9,653 nt of DNA, from NCBI GenBank assembly GCA_964571815.1, contig CAZNDN010000147.1, forward strand, positions 1 through 9,653, read 5' to 3'. The stretch is from CAZNDN01 sp964571815. GTDB taxonomy: Bacteria > Fibrobacterota > Chitinivibrionia > Chitinivibrionales > WJKA01. Made by a program: the position numbers and the translations under genes. How positions within the stretch are numbered: the stretch's first letter is position 1; every line of letters begins with the position of its first letter. Under the pieces are notes generated by a model. That model was not told where the DNA came from. It was given only the letters and a program-made list of their open reading frames with translations, and did not search any database. This document shows, one piece after another, positions 5,780 through 9,653 of this stretch.

Positions 5780-6325
5780 GTGAAGCTCATTCCATCGAAA
5801 CTCAGCGATGCTTTCCTGGTGGAACCGAAGGTGTTCGAGGACGCCCGGGGCTTTTTCATGGAGTCTTACTCGCGCCGCGCCTTCGAAGAACACGGGATCG
5901 ACATCACGTTCGTGCAGGACAATCACTCTCTCTCCCGCGCGCAGGGTGTCCTCCGCGGACTTCATTTCCAGCGCCCGCCCCACGCGCAGTGCAAGCTGCT
6001 CAGGGTCACGCGGGGGGCTGTGTACGATGTTATCGTCGATCTGCGAAAGGACTCCCCCACGTTCGGGGCCTGGGAGGGATTTGAACTCAGCGAGGAGAAT
6101 CATCGGATGCTGCTGGTGCCGAAAGGCTTTGCGCACGGCTTCTGCACCGTGCGGCCCGATACGGAGGTGATGTACAAAGTGGACGAGTTCTACATGCCGG
6201 CCCTCGATTCAGGCATCCTGTGGAACGACCCGGAGATCGGGATCCGCTGGCCGGTGGAATCGCCGGTCCTCTCCGAAAAGGACCGGAAGCTGCTCCGCAT
6301 GGCGGAAATTGAGACACCGTTCTGA
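5780..6325 (+). CDS. rmlC: dTDP-4-dehydrorhamnose 3,5-epimerase
   Basis: This 181-residue cupin-fold enzyme probably epimerises C3 and C5 of dTDP-4-keto-6-deoxyglucose, the third step of dTDP-L-rhamnose synthesis. Typical RmlC blocks are present in order: VEPKVFEDARGFFMESY (14-30), FVQDNHSLSRAQGVLRGLHF (44-63) with catalytic His62, VYDVIVDLRKDSPTFGAW (81-98), VPKGFAHGF (113-121), Tyr132 in the MYKVDEFY block (131-138) as the probable catalytic acid, and ILWNDPEIGIRWP (146-158). The start is GTG at 5780, with an AGGGA two bases upstream of it. It follows rmlA by 14 nt, so the two are surely co-transcribed. The length and motif set are normal. Confidence 0.96.
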   Translation: MKLIPSKLSDAFLVEPKVFEDARGFFMESYSRRAFEEHGIDITFVQDNHSLSRAQGVLRGLHFQRPPHAQCKLLRVTRGAVYDVIVDLRKDSPTFGAWEGFELSEENHRMLLVPKGFAHGFCTVRPDTEVMYKVDEFYMPALDSGILWNDPEIGIRWPVESPVLSEKDRKLLRMAEIETPF

Positions 6326-6383
6326 ACCTCCGAACCCCGGATTGTCTTCCTCGCACATACCCCCAACCCTTCGGACCACGGCT

Positions 6384-7208
6384 ATGTCCGGATCGACAAA
6401 CGGTAACCGCTCCCTGCCGACACGAGTTGCGCTCGGCATTGCCGGCTATGGGGGATTCCTCGCGGTCAACGTATTGTTTGTCGCTCTCTCTCCCCTGCTG
6501 CAGGTGGGCGCCCGGCTGAGCGGTCCCGGAGGGACCCGGCGGCTTCGCGCCGTATTCACCCGTCTGCTGCGGTTCCTCACCTTCACCTACCTGCCGGCGC
6601 TGCGTGTGTACCGTGTCGAGGAGGTTGCGGGTCGCGAGAGGATTCAATCGTTGCCGCCCGCCGTGTACGTGGCCAACCATCGAAGCCGGCTCGACGCCCT
6701 GTTGCTGCTGGCCCTGGTACCCCGCTCCACGGCGGTAATCAAGTCACGCTATGCCCGTCTGCCGCTTTTCAGCCGCCTCGTGTCGCTTTTCGATTTCGTG
6801 CCCGTGCAGACCACCGGCTTGCGCCCGCTGGGCGAAGCCTTTGACAAGTGCACGCAACTGATCCGCGAGGGGTACGCCGTGATCGTGTTTCCCGAAGGCA
6901 CCCGGTCCCGGTCCGGCCGGCTTCGTCGTTTCGGCGACTTCGCGTTCCGGCTGGCCGCGGCGGCCAATGCACCCCTGGTACCGGTCGTTATCCATACCGG
7001 GCTTCCGTTCATGGCCAAGCGGCCGGGAAGCCTGGTTCCATCTCGCAGGTTCCCGCTTCGCATACGGTTCCTCTCCCCCCGGCACGATCCGCACGATCCA
7101 GCGAAGTCTCTTTCGGCGGAACGGGTCAGGAGAGATATCGCCGGGGAGCTTGCGAAGCTTGACATTGGAACCCCGTGGGACACTTCACCGGAAAGGCCCG
7201 TATCATGA
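6384..7208 (+). CDS. PlsC-type lysophospholipid/glycerolipid acyltransferase
   Basis: This 274-residue protein belongs to the PlsC family, which transfers an acyl chain to lysophosphatidic acid or a related acceptor at the inner membrane. A hydrophobic N-terminal segment (about 15-40) is followed by the acyltransferase blocks: NHRSRLD at 98-104 (the HX4D motif with His99 and Asp104), a block II-like KSRYARLPLFSRL (120-132), FPEGTRSRSGRL (169-180), and the block IV VPVVIHT (199-205). It starts 58 nt after rmlC at an ATG; a TTG at 6309 that overlaps rmlC is also in frame but adds a non-conserved, Pro/Ser-rich stretch. The stop codon overlaps the next start in ATGA. The acceptor cannot be told from sequence; linkage to fatty-acid-like genes leaves specialised lipids possible. 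Confidence 0.9.
   Translation: MSGSTNGNRSLPTRVALGIAGYGGFLAVNVLFVALSPLLQVGARLSGPGGTRRLRAVFTRLLRFLTFTYLPALRVYRVEEVAGRERIQSLPPAVYVANHRSRLDALLLLALVPRSTAVIKSRYARLPLFSRLVSLFDFVPVQTTGLRPLGEAFDKCTQLIREGYAVIVFPEGTRSRSGRLRRFGDFAFRLAAAANAPLVPVVIHTGLPFMAKRPGSLVPSRRFPLRIRFLSPRHDPHDPAKSLSAERVRRDIAGELAKLDIGTPWDTSPERPVS
7190..7196 (+). promoter_or_regulatory. Shine-Dalgarno of the FabZ-like gene inside plsC
   Basis: GGAAAGG lies 8 nt before the ATG at 7205 and within the last codons of the acyltransferase gene. It supports this ATG over an in-frame GTG at 7175 and, with the ATGA overlap, indicates translational coupling. Confidence 0.6.
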
Positions 7209-7675
7209 AACCCGTGCCGGTTTACGGCCCCGACCACATCCGCGAGCTTCTCCCTCACCGTCCGCCCTTTCTGTTTGTCGACGATATCATCCGGTTTGCC
7301 GCCGGGCGGTCGATCGAGGGCAGGTATACGGTTCCCTCCGATGCCTTCTGGTGCGAGGGGCACTTTCCGGGCGAGCCGATCATGCCGGGGGTGCTGCTGG
7401 CCGATGCGCTCGCGCAGACAAGCGGCCTGCTGTGGGGATTTACGCACAAGGCCGAGGAAAAGAAGGACCGTGCCGGTCGTGTCATGTTCCACCTGGCTTC
7501 GGTGAACATCAAATTTCTTCGGCCCGCCGGGCCGGGCGACATGCTTCTGCTGTGCTCCTTACCCGAATCCTCTTACGGCATGCTGCATCGCTACCGTGTC
7601 GAGGCTCGCATCGGTACCCGTGCGGCGGCAAAGGGGATACTCACACTCTCGATGATACGGGGGCAGAGCGGATGA
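7205..7675 (+). CDS. FabZ-like (3R)-hydroxyacyl-ACP dehydratase, hotdog fold
   Basis: This 156-residue protein is a hotdog-fold dehydratase that would remove water from 3-hydroxyacyl-ACP to give trans-2-enoyl-ACP. FabZ features are clear: LLPHRPPFLFVDDI at 15-28 and the active-site helix region EGHFPGEPIMPGVLLADALA (51-70) with catalytic His53. NIKFLRPAGPGD (101-112) matches the conserved FKRPVxPGD-type segment. The acidic partner is Asp67, where FabZ normally has Glu; FabA uses Asp. Length is close to normal FabZ. The ATG at 7205 overlaps the preceding stop (ATGA) and the stop overlaps the next start in the same way. It may be the housekeeping dehydratase or one for a dedicated lipid product; the Asp and the neighbourhood favour caution about calling it fabZ. 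Confidence 0.9.
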   Translation: MKPVPVYGPDHIRELLPHRPPFLFVDDIIRFAAGRSIEGRYTVPSDAFWCEGHFPGEPIMPGVLLADALAQTSGLLWGFTHKAEEKKDRAGRVMFHLASVNIKFLRPAGPGDMLLLCSLPESSYGMLHRYRVEARIGTRAAAKGILTLSMIRGQSG

Positions 7676-8751
7676 ACGTCATGGTCGTGCGGGGGAATCC
7701 GCGCAAGAAAGGCTACACGCAGCACCTGACCGACCTGTTCGTGGAAGGCCTTCGGGAGGGCGGGGCGGGCATCGACGATATCGACCTGGCATCGTCTGCG
7801 ATCAACCCGTGCGCAGGCTGCTACCGCTGCTGGACCGAATCGCCGGGACGCTGCTTTTTTCGCGACGACATGGACGATCTGCTGCCGCGACTGCTGGAGT
7901 GCGACGTGCTCGTGTGCGCGACACCGCTCTACTTCTACGGCATGAGCGCATCGATGAGAACGTTCGTTGAGAGAACGCTTCCGCTCACCCGTGAAGGGTT
8001 CGAGACGACACCCGGGGGACTCGTGCGCAATCGGACCCGCTACCCCGAAACGTGGTCCAAGCACCTGATCGGTCTTGCCGCGGGGGCCTTCAAGAGCCTG
8101 GAGAACTTCTCCGGGTTTGTCCGAACCATGGAACTGATCACCGAAGGCGTGAATTTCGCGCCCGGCGGGCTGTTACTGCGTCCCGAATCCTACCTGCTGC
8201 AGTTTTCTCTTGCCAAGCCGAAAACCGTGAAGACGGTCGAAACGGCCTTTGTCCGCGCGGGCTTCGAAACGGCCGCCGACGGCTCGATTTCCGAACCGAC
8301 GCTCCGTGATGCGCGCATGCCGCTTTCCATCGACCAGTACCATTTCAGGACCTACTCCAACATTTACTGGGAACACGTGCGTGCACTGGGTTCGGAAGAA
8401 GTGGAGGCGATTCAGCGCGCGGTCACCACCGATATACGGATTCTGATGCACGAAATGGCGCGAAGTATCGACCCCGGCGCCGCGGCGCGCCTTCTCGCGG
8501 TGCTGCAATTCGATTTTCCGGACATCGACTACCATGTCCGCATTGCCGTGGATCGAGGATCGTGCACGCTGGAGGAAGGCTCGACCGAATCGCCCGATCT
8601 TCGGGTAACGGTCGACAGCCGGACCTGGGCCGGTGTGTTCATGCGCGAAATCGATGCGCGGGAGGCGTTGCGTGACCGGCGAATCGTTCTGGAAGGGGAC
8701 AAGAGCCTGTTTGTGAGGCTGGAGCGCTATTTTCCGCCGCCCTCGAGTTGA
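7672..8751 (+). CDS. Flavodoxin-fold NAD(P)H:FMN oxidoreductase fused to an SCP2-like lipid-binding domain
   Basis: The N-terminal part (about residues 1-200) resembles the NADPH-dependent FMN reductase / iron-sulfur flavoprotein family. It has the FMN phosphate loop RGNPRKKGYTQ (7-17), a Cys cluster at 47, 50, 53 and 61 (CX2CX2CX7C) that could hold a 4Fe-4S cluster, the following DDMDDLLPRLLECDVLVCAT (65-84), and PLYFYGMSASMRTFVER (85-101). A linker of about 65 residues follows. The C-terminal part (about 265-355) resembles an SCP2 sterol carrier domain: a SPDLRVTVDSRTW strand region (307-319), then ALRDRRIVLEGD (332-343), where SCP2 domains end in a similar gain-of-substrate strand. The ATG overlaps the preceding stop (ATGA); a second in-frame ATG lies at 7681. 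The 3' end overlaps the opposing fabD by 25 nt. The substrate is unknown; the fusion suggests redox chemistry on a lipid. Confidence 0.82.
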   Translation: MNVMVVRGNPRKKGYTQHLTDLFVEGLREGGAGIDDIDLASSAINPCAGCYRCWTESPGRCFFRDDMDDLLPRLLECDVLVCATPLYFYGMSASMRTFVERTLPLTREGFETTPGGLVRNRTRYPETWSKHLIGLAAGAFKSLENFSGFVRTMELITEGVNFAPGGLLLRPESYLLQFSLAKPKTVKTVETAFVRAGFETAADGSISEPTLRDARMPLSIDQYHFRTYSNIYWEHVRALGSEEVEAIQRAVTTDIRILMHEMARSIDPGAAARLLAVLQFDFPDIDYHVRIAVDRGSCTLEEGSTESPDLRVTVDSRTWAGVFMREIDAREALRDRRIVLEGDKSLFVRLERYFPPPSS

Positions 8752-9653
8752 GCGCTCGACAAGGGGGCCTGCACGGCACAGAGCCGGGACACGGTTTCGA
8801 CACCCTTGAGGTTTCCCACGGTCAGCACCCGGTTCCCGCGCTTGAAGCCGTTGACACGGGCAAGACCCGCCAGGACCCTTCCCGGTCCGATCTCAATCAG
8901 CGTATCGACTCCTTCTTCGGCGAGAGTCGCCATACTCTGACGCCAGTAGACCGGACTGGTGAGCTGAGCCGTGCAGCGATCCTTGATCACCGCGGGATTG
9001 TCTTCGCACCGTGCGGTCGCATTCATCACAAGAGCGGTGGTAGGTGCGGAGAAGCCGCGCGGACGGACCCACTCGCGGAACTTCTCCCGCGCCTGGTCGA
9101 GACAGTGGCTGTGCCAGGGCCCCGCTATCAGAAGATGACGGCACTTCCCCTGGTGCTTCTCTCTGATATACTCGGCAAAACCATCCATGGCCGCGATCTC
9201 TCCGGAGACTACCACCTGGTGAGCGGCGTTGTCGTTTGCCAGAACGATATCGTCGCCCGCACCGAACTGCTCCAGAGCCCGCTGCACCTCCTCGCGCGAC
9301 ACCATCATGACCGCCATCATTCCGCCACGGCACTGCTCCGCCGCCTCGTCCATGAGCGCCCCTCGCTTGGCGGCAATCCGTACCGCATCTTCCAGAGGGA
9401 CCACACCGGCGGCGCCCAGCGAAGTGATCTCGCCGAGCGAGTGGCCGAGCACAAAATCGGGCTTGACGCCCGCCTCCCGAAGGCGAGCGAAGTAGCCCAG
9501 GCAGACCGAGGCGAGGAGAGGCTGAACGAAACGGGCGAGACGAAGCGTGGTGTCGGGTCCCTTGAGGCAGACCCGCCGAAGGTCGGCGTCCACATACTCA
9601 CTCCCCGCCTCAACCAGCGACAGGAAAAACCGATCCCCGGCGGCAAACAGGTC
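8727..9653 (-). CDS. fabD: Malonyl-CoA:ACP transacylase, 5' end cut by the window
   Basis: This enzyme moves malonyl groups from CoA to acyl carrier protein for fatty acid (or polyketide) synthesis. The frame stays open to the window edge: the residues before the possible GTG at 9593 (DLFAAGDRFF, LSLVEAGSEY) match the FabD N-terminal helix, so the real start lies outside. Only the N-terminal strand with the GQGSQ oxyanion loop, roughly 15-20 residues, is missing. Visible hallmarks are GHSLGE with the nucleophile Ser at visible residue 72, the AAKRGALM arginine segment (about 93-100), GPWHSHC with the catalytic His at 181, and IGPGRVLAGL near the C-terminus. It converges on the flavoprotein gene, their 3' ends overlapping by 25 nt (8727-8751). 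The substrate could be another acyl group, but the motifs fit malonyl. Confidence 0.93.
   Translation of the reverse strand, partial: DLFAAGDRFFLSLVEAGSEYVDADLRRVCLKGPDTTLRLARFVQPLLASVCLGYFARLREAGVKPDFVLGHSLGEITSLGAAGVVPLEDAVRIAAKRGALMDEAAEQCRGGMMAVMMVSREEVQRALEQFGAGDDIVLANDNAAHQVVVSGEIAAMDGFAEYIREKHQGKCRHLLIAGPWHSHCLDQAREKFREWVRPRGFSAPTTALVMNATARCEDNPAVIKDRCTAQLTSPVYWRQSMATLAEEGVDTLIEIGPGRVLAGLARVNGFKRGNRVLTVGNLKGVETVSRLCAVQAPLSSAQLEGGGK

Noticed and set aside
6967..7671. Open frame upstream of the flavoprotein start, extending it by 235 codons
   Set aside because: It overlaps plsC and the FabZ-like gene in another frame; the translated text has no domain, and the ATGA junction at 7672 gives a coupled start that matches the flavoprotein family N-terminus.

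Overview
This is a GC-rich, gene-dense bacterial window with no rRNA, tRNA, insertion sequence or CRISPR array that I can see. A probable periplasmic Spy/CpxP-like protein, an ECF sigma factor with a membrane-anchored partner, and dTDP-sugar genes suggest a Gram-negative-type cell. I cannot assign a phylum. A run of exactly 100 N at 2187-2286 marks a scaffold join, so the sequence is a draft or metagenome assembly.

Layout. (1) 23-1045, minus strand: rpiB (ribose-5-phosphate isomerase B) followed by a dCMP deaminase, a small pentose/nucleotide metabolism pair. (2) 1250-2653, plus strand: an ECF sigma factor, a 105-residue single-pass membrane protein overlapping it by 8 nt (probable anti-sigma factor), and a secreted Spy/CpxP/CnrX-like protein interrupted by the assembly gap. 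Together they look like a self-contained envelope- or metal-stress sensing module. A possible ECF-type promoter lies directly upstream, and a strong hairpin separates the module from the convergent neighbour. (3) 2721-4638, minus strand: a XerC-type tyrosine recombinase with all six catalytic residues, followed 13 nt later by an unrecognised membrane-anchored coiled-coil protein. (4) 4875-8751, plus strand: rmlA, rmlC, a PlsC-type acyltransferase, a FabZ-like hotdog dehydratase and a flavoprotein fused to an SCP2-like domain. The last three are joined by ATGA start/stop overlaps. (5) 8727-9653, minus strand: a FabD-type malonyl-CoA:ACP transacylase. It converges on the flavoprotein gene with a 25-nt 3' overlap and runs off the right edge.

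How the genes may work together. rmlA and rmlC supply steps of dTDP-L-rhamnose synthesis; rmlB and rmlD are not in the window. The acyltransferase, dehydratase and transacylase are lipid-synthesis functions, so the right half may make envelope lipid and glycan precursors. The most unusual items are the flavoprotein-SCP2 fusion, the Asp replacing the usual Glu in the FabZ-like active site, and the sigma/membrane protein/Spy-like triad, whose third member has His/Cys clusters on both sides of its helical core.
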